A stretch of 64,000 nucleotides of DNA. It comes from Treponema rectale. GTDB lineage: Bacteria > Spirochaetota > Spirochaetia > Treponematales > Treponemataceae. Shown piece after piece: positions 7,768-16,214 of this stretch (position 1 is the stretch's first letter; every line of letters begins with the position of its first letter). Under the pieces are notes generated by a model. It was not told where the DNA came from, ran no database searches, and saw only the letters and a list, made by a program, of their open reading frames with translations. Where the stretch lies: positions 558,001-622,000 of the forward strand of contig NZ_JACHFR010000002.1 in NCBI RefSeq assembly GCF_014202035.1. Reading direction: 5' to 3'. The translations under genes were made by a program, and so were the position numbers.

Positions 7768-8691
7768 ATGTTGACAGGAAGGCACGTTATAGAGCCAGGT
7801 GATCTGACAGTGGGAGAAATTGATGAAATTTGTTCCCTTGCAGAACAGATGATTGTAGATCCAGTTTCGTTTCAAGATGTGTGTCGCGGGAAAATTCTTG
7901 CGACACTTTTTTTTGAACCAAGCACAAGAACAAGGCTTTCTTTTGAAGCTGCCATGCTTCATCTTGGAGGAACAGTCGAGGGATTTGCAGATGCAAGCTA
8001 TACGTCTTCTACAAAAGGGGAGACTCTTGCCGATACAATCCGCGTAGTAAGTTCATATGTTGATGTAATTGCAATGCGTTCACCAAAAGAAGGAGCTGCA
8101 CTTCTTGCTTCAAAGTATTCACCGGTTCCTGTCATTAATGCCGGAGACGGAGGACACTATCATCCTACTCAGACACTTACAGACCTTCTTACAATCCGTG
8201 CCCTTCAGGGTGGTTTTGAAAATCATACAATAGGTTTCTGCGGAGACCTTAAGTTTGGCCGCACAGTTCATTCCCTTGCAAAAGCAATGAGCCGTTACAA
8301 GAACAATAAATTCGTTTTTATAAGTCCGGAAGAATTAAAAGTTCCTGAATACATTACGGAAGATATTCTTAAGCCTGCTGGAGTTGAATTCATAACTTCA
8401 GAAAAGCTTGAAGATGTTATCGGCGATCTTGATATCCTTTACATGACCCGCGTTCAGAAAGAAAGATTTTTTAACGAACAGGATTATATCCGTCTTAAGG
8501 ACAGTTATATTCTTGATAAGTCAAAGATGAAGCTTGCCCGCAAGGACATGATAGTTCTTCATCCTCTCCCGCGCGTAAATGAAATTCAGCCGGAAGTTGA
8601 TGATGATCCGAGGGCAGCTTACTTTAAGCAGGTAAAGTACGGTATGTATGCCCGCATGGCTCTGATTGCAAAAATAACCGGTGCACTTTAA
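7768..8691 (+). CDS. pyrB: Aspartate carbamoyltransferase, catalytic subunit
   Basis: Condenses carbamoyl phosphate and aspartate to N-carbamoylaspartate, the first committed step of pyrimidine synthesis in the cytoplasm. 307 residues, normal length. The carbamoyl-phosphate site STRTRLSFE (52-60), HPTQTLTDL (132-140), the FCGDLKFGR hinge segment, [11 protein letters not shown] and the C-terminal HPLPRVNEI are all present. The ATG follows cagaggtacgag. It is followed by pyrI (24 bases) and pyrC in the same direction, so a pyrBI-pyrC operon is likely; a perfect inverted repeat overlaps the leader. Confidence 0.97.
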   Translation: MLTGRHVIEPGDLTVGEIDEICSLAEQMIVDPVSFQDVCRGKILATLFFEPSTRTRLSFEAAMLHLGGTVEGFADASYTSSTKGETLADTIRVVSSYVDVIAMRSPKEGAALLASKYSPVPVINAGDGGHYHPTQTLTDLLTIRALQGGFENHTIGFCGDLKFGRTVHSLAKAMSRYKNNKFVFISPEELKVPEYITEDILKPAGVEFITSEKLEDVIGDLDILYMTRVQKERFFNEQDYIRLKDSYILDKSKMKLARKDMIVLHPLPRVNEIQPEVDDDPRAAYFKQVKYGMYARMALIAKITGAL

Positions 8692-8715
8692 TGAATTTAA
8701 AATAAGGGGAATGAA

Positions 8716-9165
8716 ATGCTTAATATTGATGAAATAAAAAACGGTCTCGTAATAGATCATATTCAGGCAGGACTGGGATGGAAAGTTTTTAAGTGGCTCG
8801 GTCTTGATAAGGCACCTTATACTACAGCCCTTGTTGTTAATGCTCAGTCTCAGAAAACCGGAAAGAAAGACATTATAAAAATCGACAACATCATCAACAT
8901 TGACTACAGTGTTCTTGGATACATTGATGAAAACATTACGGTTAATGTAATTCAGGATGGAAAGATTGCCCGCAAAATAAAGATGGAACTTCCTGCAAAG
9001 GTTGAAGGCGTAATGGAATGTAAAAATCCGCGCTGCATAACAATAACTGAACACTACATGCCTCAGGAATTTCATCTTGTAAGCAAAGAAAAGAAACAGT
9101 ACCGCTGTGTTTACTGTGATTCAGTTTACAAGGCAGGAATTCTCGGTTCTGTTGTTGAAGATTAG
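8716..9165 (+). CDS. pyrI: Aspartate carbamoyltransferase, regulatory subunit
   Basis: 149 residues. Binds nucleotide effectors and assembles PyrB trimers into the dodecamer. The allosteric domain starts INNGLVIDH-like (IKNGLVIDHI, 7-16), and the zinc domain has the four cysteines C102, C107, C131 and C134 (CKNPRC and CVYC). Ribosome binding site aagggga. It follows pyrB closely and precedes pyrC. Its presence means the transcarbamoylase is probably feedback-regulated by nucleotides. Confidence 0.95.
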   Translation: MLNIDEIKNGLVIDHIQAGLGWKVFKWLGLDKAPYTTALVVNAQSQKTGKKDIIKIDNIINIDYSVLGYIDENITVNVIQDGKIARKIKMELPAKVEGVMECKNPRCITITEHYMPQEFHLVSKEKKQYRCVYCDSVYKAGILGSVVED

Positions 9166-9190
9166 AGATAAAAATCCTTCTGGAGAAAAC

Positions 9191-10525
9191 ATGAAAGACT
9201 TAACTTTGATTTACAACGCCCGGCTTGTTGATAAGAATATCGATGTAAAAAATGGAGCAGTTCTTATCAGCGGAAGTAAGATTGCAGGATTTCCTTCAAA
9301 AGAAACTGTAAAGCAGATGCTTTCTGATGATAATGTCAGTAAGTTTAATGCTGATGGTGCCGTTCTGATGCCTGGGTTTATAGACATGCATGCACACTTC
9401 AGGGATCCGGGACTGACCCAGAAAGAAGATATAGTTACAGGAAGCATGGCAGCTGCTGCAGGAGGATATACAACCTGCGTTCTTATGCCTAATACGTCAC
9501 CTGTTGTTTCTTCTTTAGAAATGGCATTGAAGAATAATCAGAAAGCAGCGGAAGCCGGTTACTGCAATGTAATTCAGAGTGTAAGCATAACAAAAGACTT
9601 TGACGGAAAAACTGTTTCTCATCTGGATGAATTGAATTCAAAAAGTGTACCTGTAATAACTGAAGACGGAAAGGAAGTTGCTTCTTCAGCAGTAATGCTT
9701 GATGCAATGAAAAAGGCTGCTGCAAAAAAAATTATCGTCGGCTGTCATTGTGAAGACCCTTCTCTTGCCGCAGCTGCAAAACCTTTCAGGCAGAAAGCAC
9801 TGGAACTTTTAAAGTCAGGGAAACCGACTGCTGCAGAAAAAAAAGAGGCTGCTGCAAATTTAAAACAGGCAAACGTGCTTCTTAAACTGGCAGAAGATAC
9901 GGCTACACTCAGAAACATTGAGCTTGCAAAAGAAGCTGGATGTCACCTTCATCTTTGCCATGTAAGTACAAAAACCTGTCTTGATGCCGTACGCCGCGCA
10001 AAGAAAGACGGAATGAATATTACCTGTGAAGTAACTCCTCATCATCTTGGATTAAGCGGAGAAAAAATTCCTGAAATATTTAATGTGGTTAATCCTCCTC
10101 TTAGAAGTGAAGAAGACAGGCTTGCCTGCGTTCAGGCACTTTCTGACGGGACAGCGGATGTAATCGCAACTGATCATGCACCTCACACAATGGAAGATAA
10201 GAAAAACGGAAGTCCTGGATTTTCCGGTCTGGAAACTTCTTTTGCTTTAAGTTATACGACAATGGTAAAAAACGGTTCAATGAAATTAAAGCAGCTTTCT
10301 GAATTAATGAGTGCCCGTCCTGCAGATATTTTAGGTTTGAAAAATAAAGGCCTTCTTGAAGAGGACTATACGGCAGACCTTGTGCTTGTTGATGTTGACG
10401 CTCAGTACACGGTACACGGAGAAGAGTTTGCAAGCAAAGGAAAGTTTACTCCTCTTGAAAACAAAAAACTTTCTGGTGTGATAAAGGCAACTTTTGTTAA
10501 CGGCAGAATAGTTTTTCAGGATTAA
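9191..10525 (+). CDS. pyrC: Dihydroorotase
   Basis: 444 residues from the ATG at 9191, chosen over an upstream frame extension into pyrI because tggagaaaac precedes it and the family start (LIYNARLVD) follows. Cyclises carbamoylaspartate to dihydroorotate. Metal and substrate motifs of the type I (class with HxH near the N-terminus) enzymes are present: DMHAHFRDPG (65-74), MPNTSP, HCEDP, HLCHVST, CEVTPHHL and ATDHAPHT. Between HCEDP and HLCHVST there is an unusual Lys/Ala-rich insertion (about 205-245) replacing the more common short loop. Third gene of the pyrBI-C operon. Confidence 0.93.
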   Translation: MKDLTLIYNARLVDKNIDVKNGAVLISGSKIAGFPSKETVKQMLSDDNVSKFNADGAVLMPGFIDMHAHFRDPGLTQKEDIVTGSMAAAAGGYTTCVLMPNTSPVVSSLEMALKNNQKAAEAGYCNVIQSVSITKDFDGKTVSHLDELNSKSVPVITEDGKEVASSAVMLDAMKKAAAKKIIVGCHCEDPSLAAAAKPFRQKALELLKSGKPTAAEKKEAAANLKQANVLLKLAEDTATLRNIELAKEAGCHLHLCHVSTKTCLDAVRRAKKDGMNITCEVTPHHLGLSGEKIPEIFNVVNPPLRSEEDRLACVQALSDGTADVIATDHAPHTMEDKKNGSPGFSGLETSFALSYTTMVKNGSMKLKQLSELMSARPADILGLKNKGLLEEDYTADLVLVDVDAQYTVHGEEFASKGKFTPLENKKLSGVIKATFVNGRIVFQD

Positions 10526-10573
10526 AAAACTGCGGGCTGAATAAAAATTAACTGATGAGGTTTAGAAAACAGA

Positions 10574-11902
10574 ATGGAAAATTTATTTTTGTATATTTTT
10601 TTTACAGGTGCTGTCTTAAAATTCGTAACGGTTCATTTTCTTGAATATGTGGACTATAAAAAAAGAAAGCTGCATGGAACGGAAATTCCTTCTGAACTTG
10701 AAGGTCATGTGGATGAAGCTGTTCTGACAAAAACCTGCAGTTATGAAAATGCAAAATACTTTTTCTTCATTCCAAGAAGCATAGTTTTCTTTTTGCTTAA
10801 GATTTTTCTTGTCTGCATTTATTTTTATCAGGATGTTTTTGCCACTGTCTGGAATGTAACGCAGAATGCATATCTTACGATAATTCTTTTTGAAATTTTA
10901 GTCTCACTTCCGGGGGATGTTTTAAGCATTCCTTTTGATCTGTACGGAGAATTCCGCATTGAAAAAAAATACGGCTTCAGCAACATGAATCTCCGCATGT
11001 GGATTTTCGACGGAATTAAATCAATTATTCTCGGCCTCATTATGAATGCAATACTTATGGGAGCGGTTGCATTTATTTTAATTCATTTGAACCAGTGGTG
11101 GTGGCTGTTTGTAAGTTCGGTGATGATTATTTTCAGCCTGGGCTTAAGCTTTATCTATCCGATTTTTCTTGCACCTTTATTTAACAAATTTACGCCGATT
11201 GAAGATGAAGAATTAAAAAACCGTCTGGAAGCCCTTCTTGAAAAAACAGGTTTTAAATCCAGCGGAATATATAAAATGGATGCTTCAAAGCGCAGCCGTC
11301 ATTCTAATGCTTATTTTACCGGAATCGGAAAATCAAAACGAATCGTTCTGTATGATACGCTTATTGAACAGCTTACAGTTGATGAAATCGAAGCCGTACT
11401 TGGTCATGAACTTGGACATTATAAGAAACATCATATAATTAAAAAAATGCTTGTTTCTGTTCCGTTTATTTTTGCCGTTACATTTTTAGTTAGCCTGATT
11501 TTAAAATATCCGCCGCTTTACACAAGTTTTGGTTTTGCTCCTGAACTGTTTAAGGTTGAAGGCCTGCAGTCAATGCATCCGGTTGCAGCTCTTGAATATG
11601 CAGGAATATTTTTGCTGGGACTTTCTCTTTCGGGCTTTGGAATTTTTACAGGACTGATTCAGAACTTTTTCAGCAGAAAAGATGAATTTGAGGCAGACCG
11701 TTTTTCTGCAGAAGTATGTAATGGAGGGGAAGCTCTCTGTACGGCACTTATAAAATTGAATAAAGAGAACTTAAGCGAATTCGTTCCACCGGATATTTAC
11801 TGTGCATTTTATTACAGTCATCCGCCGCTTTTAAAACGAATCCGCGCTATAAGGCAAGCCGGCAGTTATTCTGAAACTTCGTCTTCCGCTCTGTCAAAAT
11901 AA
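10574..11902 (+). CDS. M48 family (Ste24-type) zinc metalloprotease
   Basis: 442 residues with several N-terminal transmembrane helices (M48 N domain) and a cytoplasm-facing protease domain. HELGHYKKHH (about 277-286) gives the HExxH zinc site and DEFEADRFS (about 372-380) supplies the third ligand. Ste24 enzymes in eukaryotes trim prenylated proteins; bacterial members act in membrane protein quality control, so the CAAX role should not be assumed. Its 3' end overlaps the convergent PrsW-like gene by 37 bases. Weak ribosome binding site (tgatgagg) 12 bases before the ATG. Confidence 0.88.
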   Translation: MENLFLYIFFTGAVLKFVTVHFLEYVDYKKRKLHGTEIPSELEGHVDEAVLTKTCSYENAKYFFFIPRSIVFFLLKIFLVCIYFYQDVFATVWNVTQNAYLTIILFEILVSLPGDVLSIPFDLYGEFRIEKKYGFSNMNLRMWIFDGIKSIILGLIMNAILMGAVAFILIHLNQWWWLFVSSVMIIFSLGLSFIYPIFLAPLFNKFTPIEDEELKNRLEALLEKTGFKSSGIYKMDASKRSRHSNAYFTGIGKSKRIVLYDTLIEQLTVDEIEAVLGHELGHYKKHHIIKKMLVSVPFIFAVTFLVSLILKYPPLYTSFGFAPELFKVEGLQSMHPVAALEYAGIFLLGLSLSGFGIFTGLIQNFFSRKDEFEADRFSAEVCNGGEALCTALIKLNKENLSEFVPPDIYCAFYYSHPPLLKRIRAIRQAGSYSETSSSALSK

Positions 11903-12513
11903 ATTGAACGGCATTCGATTATTGAAAACAGGATTATGATGAAGGAAAAATAAAAGAAGGGAGTGTTCTTCGGGAATCCTGCAAAATAATCGTATGTGCC
12001 GTGAAAAAGAACTGCACACAGGAAAGGAAGTACTGTAATTTTTTTTGTTTTAACTGAATAAACAAAGAGTCCGCATAATGCAGCGCAGGAAGAGTGAACT
12101 ATTACGGCTGTCAAAAATCTGAGCACTGCATTTGAAAAGTGAAGGTCCATTGCAAGATAAATAAAAAGTTCATAGCAGCCGAGGGCAAGTCCGGAAAGGG
12201 CAGAGCACCAGAAGAAAACTGCTTTTGTAAGTTTTTTTGACGGAAGTGCAAACAGTACAAGCATTTTTGCAGCTTCTTCAATAAGACCGTTTATGACAAG
12301 GCATTTTAAAAGCAGCTGCATGCTTGCAGTAGAAAACTTTATGTTGCTGGAAACAGTAAACTGAATTATTTCAATTGGAACAAGGGCTATAAGTCCGAGA
12401 ACACAGGCAAGAATTCCATAGTTAGCCTTGAAATCTTTTATGGCAAGACAAAGTACGGCACAGAAAAAAATCATCGGAAAAAAACATAGGTAAATTACTG
12501 CATTAGTTAACAT
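11866..12513 (-). CDS. PrsW-like intramembrane protein
   Basis: 215 residues, about seven hydrophobic helices. The GLIEEAAKML motif (about 76-85) and a later LFHGTYDYF (about 169-177) match the EExxK and HxxxD signatures of the PrsW/CPBP superfamily of membrane proteases. In Bacillus PrsW cleaves an anti-sigma factor; no anti-sigma partner is seen here. Overlaps tail to tail with the M48 protease gene, an arrangement of two membrane-protease genes that may be coincidental. Catalytic activity is inferred. Confidence 0.7.
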   Translation of the reverse strand: MLTNAVIYLCFFPMIFFCAVLCLAIKDFKANYGILACVLGLIALVPIEIIQFTVSSNIKFSTASMQLLLKCLVINGLIEEAAKMLVLFALPSKKLTKAVFFWCSALSGLALGCYELFIYLAMDLHFSNAVLRFLTAVIVHSSCAALCGLFVYSVKTKKITVLPFLCAVLFHGTYDYFAGFPKNTPFFYFSFIIILFSIIECRSIYFDRAEDEVSE

Positions 12514-12588
12514 AAGTTAAATATACAGGAAAACTGTTTTAAAAAAAACCGCTAATAGAATATAATTTACATACCGAAATTCTATAGG

Positions 12589-13500
12589 ATGAAGAAGATA
12601 TTTATTTTGCTGACCGCAGTGTTTTCTGCGGCATTGTTCAGTTCATGCGGATTTATAGATTTCTCTAAAGATGACGGTTCGATTACGGCGCCTACCATTA
12701 CTTATGGAAGTGACGGCGGAAGCATAATAATTACACCTGTGCATCAGTCAGGATGTTATTATGTTAACGTCATAAGGTACGAGGTAGATTCAGGTTCTAA
12801 GGATGCAAGCATGGTTCAGAATTCAACCGTAAATATCGGTCAGATTCAGCCGACGGAATATTACAACAATCATGCCATGACTTTCATAGATTATTATACT
12901 GACAGCAATAAATTTTATCAGTATTATGTCCGCTATCGTAAGGCAGACGGCTATACAAGTTCACAGACAACTATTTCTTATCAGGGAAAAGGAACGGCCG
13001 GTTCCGGTGAACGGGAACTTACTGCAGTTGATCCTTCAACACCTGTCCGCATTGATTACAATTCAAATACTTTTGTCCTTACGATTGAAAAATCTCTGCT
13101 TGTTGTAAGCGGTACCCATGAGCTTCCGGAAACTCATGAATCTGTAACTGGTACTCCGGTTTATTTTGTTCCTATGATTGGAATTAATAACGGGGTGCGC
13201 ACTCAACTTTTTGAATTAGGTGAACAGACAATAAATTCTATAGACTGTTATCAGATTGCACTGGGAAATACTCTTCCGACTGCATTCAGGGATAAGGAAT
13301 TGAAAATTACTGGTATTTACGGGCAGGAAGAATTTGATCCTTCAAAGGGTGCCTATACCTCAGAGGCTCCGTTCATGAACATTGCATGGACAAAGCCTCT
13401 TTCTGATACAGATCTGTTTGTTGATACAGAAGCAGCTTCATACTTTATTGTAAAGCAGCAGGTAGAAGAACCTGATGTTTATGATGTAACCTGCGACTGA
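12589..13500 (+). CDS. Lipoprotein of unknown function
   Basis: 303 residues with lipoprotein signal (MKKIF start, hydrophobic core, LFSSC with Cys at about residue 20). The mature part has beta-sandwich-like segments (TITYGSDGGSIIIT, YYVRYRKADGYTS) and a repeated NIGQI/ITGIY pattern reminiscent of fibronectin-like folds, but no family is recognised. A -10 like TATAAT lies at 12561-12566. A terminator follows the stop codon, so it is monocistronic. Confidence 0.75.
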   Translation: MKKIFILLTAVFSAALFSSCGFIDFSKDDGSITAPTITYGSDGGSIIITPVHQSGCYYVNVIRYEVDSGSKDASMVQNSTVNIGQIQPTEYYNNHAMTFIDYYTDSNKFYQYYVRYRKADGYTSSQTTISYQGKGTAGSGERELTAVDPSTPVRIDYNSNTFVLTIEKSLLVVSGTHELPETHESVTGTPVYFVPMIGINNGVRTQLFELGEQTINSIDCYQIALGNTLPTAFRDKELKITGIYGQEEFDPSKGAYTSEAPFMNIAWTKPLSDTDLFVDTEAASYFIVKQQVEEPDVYDVTCD

Positions 13501-13510
13501 TAGAATCCGG

Positions 13511-13548
13511 AAGCCTGTTTTGATTTTTTTGAAACAGGCTTTTTTTTA
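13511..13548 (+). terminator. Terminator after the lipoprotein gene
   Basis: Stem aagcctgttt / aaacaggctt with an 11-base loop, followed by a T-run that overlaps the stop codon of the convergent TetR gene. Confidence 0.85.
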
Positions 13549-14139
13549 TACTTTTATTCCATCGATAAGGTATTTGACCATTTCGCGTATTCCGGTAAGT
13601 TTTGTTCTTCCGAGAACTGCCAGACGGAATACAGCACATTCCATCTGACTGTAAAGAAGATCGTTTATTTCTTTTACCGGCATCTGTTTTATTTCTCCAC
13701 GTTTCTGACCGCGGATTACAATTGTACTCAGTAAATGCTGAACTCTTATGACACGGCGTGTAACTCTTTCGTCAACATCAACGCCGCTTTTCTGCAGCTG
13801 GATAAGATAGATAAGAAGAATCTTAAAGAGCTGTGCATTTGATTCAATTTCTTCAAGTATGGTTTCGAAAGTTTTATACAGACAGTCGATGGATGACATT
13901 GATTCATCTTTTATTATTTTTAAAAGTGCCTTTTCGAGATTTTCTGTTATCTGCTTTATGCTGTAAATAAAGATTTCCCTTTTATTCTTGAAGTAAATAT
14001 AGAGGGTAGTTCTTGTGATTCCGCAACGGTCTGCAATTTTTTGGAATGTTACGTCTTCATAGCCTTCTTCAATAAAAAGATCCAGAGACTTTTCCAGAAT
14101 TTCACGTTTACGCTTACTGTGTTCTACTAAGACTGCCAT
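13546..14139 (-). CDS. TetR family transcriptional regulator
   Basis: About 197 residues from the ATG at 14139, which has gaggaaagc upstream; a TTG at 14151 is in frame but would overlap the previous stop and lacks a site. The N-terminal helix-turn-helix is canonical (ILEKSLDLFIEEGYEDVTF, IADRCGITRTTLYIYFKNK). The C-terminal ligand domain has no recognisable specificity. It starts 8 bases after the RNA methyltransferase stop codon and is probably cotranscribed with it. Target genes are not evident. Confidence 0.93.
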   Translation of the reverse strand: MAVLVEHSKRKREILEKSLDLFIEEGYEDVTFQKIADRCGITRTTLYIYFKNKREIFIYSIKQITENLEKALLKIIKDESMSSIDCLYKTFETILEEIESNAQLFKILLIYLIQLQKSGVDVDERVTRRVIRVQHLLSTIVIRGQKRGEIKQMPVKEINDLLYSQMECAVFRLAVLGRTKLTGIREMVKYLIDGIKV

Positions 14140-14147
14140 TGCTTTCC

Positions 14148-15302
14148 TCAATATTTATAAAGAACTGTGTCGAGATTGCCTGCCTTCAGGGTCTTTGAAG
14201 AGACGGCACGTTTTCCGATGCACTGTTCAAAGGTTTTCTGACTGGTAATGATTCCCATGTTCCAGCCTTTGAAATCTGTAAAAAGGTTTGCCATTTTTGT
14301 GTAGAGCATTTCTGCTTCCTGAATGTCACCGATTCGTTCTCCATAAGGAGGGTTGCACAGAAGGAGTCCTGTTTCGTATGGGGCTTCAAGATCAGAAAAA
14401 TCACTAACGATGAATTCCGGGCGTTCTATTTTTGCATCGCTTCCTATCATCTGAAGTGCACGGCCGGCTGCTACACAGGAATGTTCTGCATTCAGTTTTG
14501 CCCTTTCTACTGCAACAGGGTCAATGTCACTTCCGGTAATGCGGCATTCAACATCTGTGCGGATCTGTTCTGCAAGCTGTTTTTTTATTTCAACTGCCCG
14601 CTGCTGATTATAGATTGCCAGATTTTCGTATGCAAAGTGGCGTCCAAGTCCAGGTGCAATGTTGTGGGCATAAAGATTTGCTTCGATTGCGATAGTTCCG
14701 CTTCCGCAGAATGGATCGTGAAGGGCTGTCTTTCTTCTCCACATCATTTCCTGAATAAGAACTGCGGCTGTTGTTTCGCGCAAAGGTGCAATTCCACCGT
14801 CTGTACGGTAACCTCTTTTGTGAAGGGCCTCGCCGCTGGTATCAAGAAGAATGGTTACGATATTGTTTTCAAGATAGACTCGTACATCACACTCTGAACC
14901 ACTTTCCGGAAGTGTTGTGATGTGCCAGATTGAACCCAGTTTTTTGTAGATTGCTTTCTGAATCATTCCCTGAATGCTGTGTTCACTGTTGAGTTTGCTT
15001 TTGTGACTGCGGACTTTATCTACTATTACGCGTACATCTTTTTTAAAGTAATCCTGCCAGTTGATTCTGTAGCAGCCGTCAAAAAGAGCATCAAAATCTG
15101 AGGCTTCGTACTTTGCCATCTGAATATAAACGCGGTCGCTTGTTCTAAGGGAATAGTTAGAAAGGTAAAGGGCATCGTCGTTGCCGGTAAAAGTAACGCG
15201 TCCCGGAGTATTGCCCTGTACAAGCTGAAATCCCAGGTGCTTGAGTTCGTTTCCTAAAATCTTTTCAGCGCCCACTGCGCATAATGCCACAAAAGTATTC
15301 AT
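14148..15302 (-). CDS. THUMP-domain class I RNA methyltransferase (RlmL/YpsC-like)
   Basis: 384 residues. An N-terminal ferredoxin-like plus THUMP RNA-binding region (about 1-160) is followed by a Rossmann methyltransferase domain: HDPFCGSGTIAIEA (about 195-208) for SAM, SDIDPVAVERAKLNAE (about 260-275) and the catalytic CNPPYGERIG (about 318-327). The NPPY signature fits guanine-N2 or adenine-N6 methylation of rRNA; family members methylate 23S rRNA G2445 or equivalent. Stand-alone form without the RlmK domain. First gene of a likely operon with the TetR gene. Confidence 0.9.
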   Translation of the reverse strand: MNTFVALCAVGAEKILGNELKHLGFQLVQGNTPGRVTFTGNDDALYLSNYSLRTSDRVYIQMAKYEASDFDALFDGCYRINWQDYFKKDVRVIVDKVRSHKSKLNSEHSIQGMIQKAIYKKLGSIWHITTLPESGSECDVRVYLENNIVTILLDTSGEALHKRGYRTDGGIAPLRETTAAVLIQEMMWRRKTALHDPFCGSGTIAIEANLYAHNIAPGLGRHFAYENLAIYNQQRAVEIKKQLAEQIRTDVECRITGSDIDPVAVERAKLNAEHSCVAAGRALQMIGSDAKIERPEFIVSDFSDLEAPYETGLLLCNPPYGERIGDIQEAEMLYTKMANLFTDFKGWNMGIITSQKTFEQCIGKRAVSSKTLKAGNLDTVLYKY

Positions 15303-15430
15303 AATGACATTTTATCAAAAAGTGTCATTGTGAACAAGTAGTATATGGATTGAAAGCGCCAAAATATGCTGTTTATATGGAAATAAAGTAAATAGTTCAT
15401 AAAAAATATCCATATATTGTAAAGTTTTGC

Positions 15431-15459
15431 TTGACATATGATAACTATTGTCTTATAAT
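15431..15459 (+). promoter_or_regulatory. Consensus promoter of tRNA-fMet
   Basis: Perfect TTGACA (15431-15436) and perfect TATAAT (15454-15459) with a 17-base spacer, ending 15 bases before the tRNA. Confidence 0.92.
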
Positions 15460-15474
15460 ACTCGAACATTACGA

Positions 15475-15547
15475 CGCGAGGTAGAGCAGTTGGCAGCTCG
15501 TCGGGCTCATAACCCGGAGGCCGCAGGTCCGAGTCCTGCCCTCGCTA
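15475..15547 (+). tRNA. tRNA-Met, initiator type (CAT)
   Basis: Cloverleaf by hand: acceptor cgcgagg pairs with cctcgct except for the first position, where C1 faces U72; anticodon loop ctcataa; three G-C pairs (ggg/ccc) at the base of the anticodon stem; T arm gcagg-tccgagt-cctgc; discriminator A. An unpaired 1-72 and the GGG/CCC anticodon stem are hallmarks of initiator tRNA. Only C1-A72 is usual; U72 is a variation on it. No CCA encoded. Confidence 0.9.
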
Positions 15548-15555
15548 TACATGAT

Positions 15556-15592
15556 AAAAGCTTCACTCTTACGGGTGGAGCTTTTTTGTTTT
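15556..15592 (+). terminator. Terminator of tRNA-fMet
   Basis: aaaagcttcac / gtggagctttt stem with one wobble, then T-rich sequence. Marks the left edge of the accessory island. Confidence 0.8.
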
Positions 15593-15628
15593 TATAGGCA
15601 AAGTGCTGGTGGGAAGGAATTAAGTACA

Positions 15629-15654
15629 CTGCTAAATCCTATTTAATTTAGCAG
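15629..15654. other. Hairpin before the toxin-antitoxin remnant
   Basis: ctgctaaat / atttagcag is a perfect 9-base inverted repeat with an 8-base loop and no T-run. It may be a remnant operator of the antitoxin or an attenuator. Confidence 0.4.
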
Positions 15655-15669
15655 AATTATTTCTGCCAG

Positions 15670-15852
15670 ATGGAACTCATGCAAACAAGAAAAGCACAGG
15701 AACAGATTTTCCTTCCAATCTTAAAGCAGGCTCAGATTGACCTGGCTGAAAACGAAGTTCTTGTACTTTCAAATCGCGACAGAGACCTTGTAATGGCTGC
15801 TTTGGAAAATCCGCCAGAGCCAAATGAAGCATTAAAAGGTTTGTTCAGATGA
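15670..15852 (+). pseudogene. Truncated DUF1778 (TacA-like) antitoxin
   Basis: The 60-residue product matches the C-terminal half of DUF1778 antitoxins: a helix, then [20 protein letters not shown] and [10 protein letters not shown], the part that binds and neutralises a GNAT toxin. The ribbon-helix-helix DNA-binding N-terminus is missing and there is no ribosome binding site before either ATG (15670, 15679), so the gene is 5'-truncated. Its stop overlaps the toxin start (ATGA), the usual arrangement of the pair. Confidence 0.75.
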
Positions 15853-16026
15853 GTTTTAAATTAGTTTCGATAAAAGATGTCCCAAAATCAAAACTTAAAA
15901 AGTTCGACTGTGGAACAGAAGTTTTAAATGAATTTCTTTCACGCTATTCATTAAAAAATGACACGCTGGGAATCGGAAGAACTTTCTTACTTTCTCACTG
16001 TTGAGACAGTAAGAAAAGCAATGGAA
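15849..16026 (+). pseudogene. Internally deleted GNAT (TacT-like) toxin
   Basis: Starts with an ATGA overlap and reads [10 protein letters not shown], then FDCGTEVLNEFL, then GIGRTF, matching the first 45 or so residues of GNAT acetyltransferase toxins, which block translation by acetylating aminoacyl-tRNA. The frame stops at 16002-16004. Another frame continues to a stop near 16032 as LSYFLTVETVRKAMEG, which resembles the C-terminal strand-helix of such toxins. The acetyl-CoA-binding core is absent, so a deletion with frame change has inactivated it. Confidence 0.65.
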
Positions 16027-16052
16027 GGATAAGGTTTCTAATCTTATCCAAG

Positions 16053-16091
16053 AGGCTTTCAGTTTGTTTAATTCAGACTGGAAGCCTTTTT
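16053..16091 (+). terminator. Terminator after the toxin remnant
   Basis: Stem ggctttcagt / actggaagcc (one wobble) followed by five T; a second hairpin ggataag / cttatcc lies just before it at 16027-16049. Confidence 0.8.
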
Positions 16092-16100
16092 CATTATTAT

Positions 16101-16198
16101 TGAGCCGATAAAATCACTTGCTCTTCAATTATATGAGCCGATAAACTTGATTTTTGAGCCGATATATCTTATCATTTTGATATACTTGAGCCGATAAA
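16101..16198 (+). promoter_or_regulatory. Operator array: four TGAGCCGATA repeats
   Basis: The 10-mer tgagccgata occurs at 16101, 16134, 16155 and 16187, all in the same orientation, in a 98-base stretch ending 16 bases before the hipA-like start codon. Starts are 33, 21 and 32 bases apart, close to three, two and three helical turns, so all four lie on the same face of DNA. This is the pattern of a cooperative regulator site, probably autoregulatory for the downstream gene, whose product carries a winged helix. Confidence 0.75.
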
Positions 16199-16214
16199 TT
16201 TTGTGAGGCGAAAT

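Noticed and set aside
10574-11902. Calling the M48 protein a CAAX prenyl protease by function.
   Set aside because: The fold matches Ste24, but bacteria lack prenylated CAAX substrates as a rule; only the family is supported.
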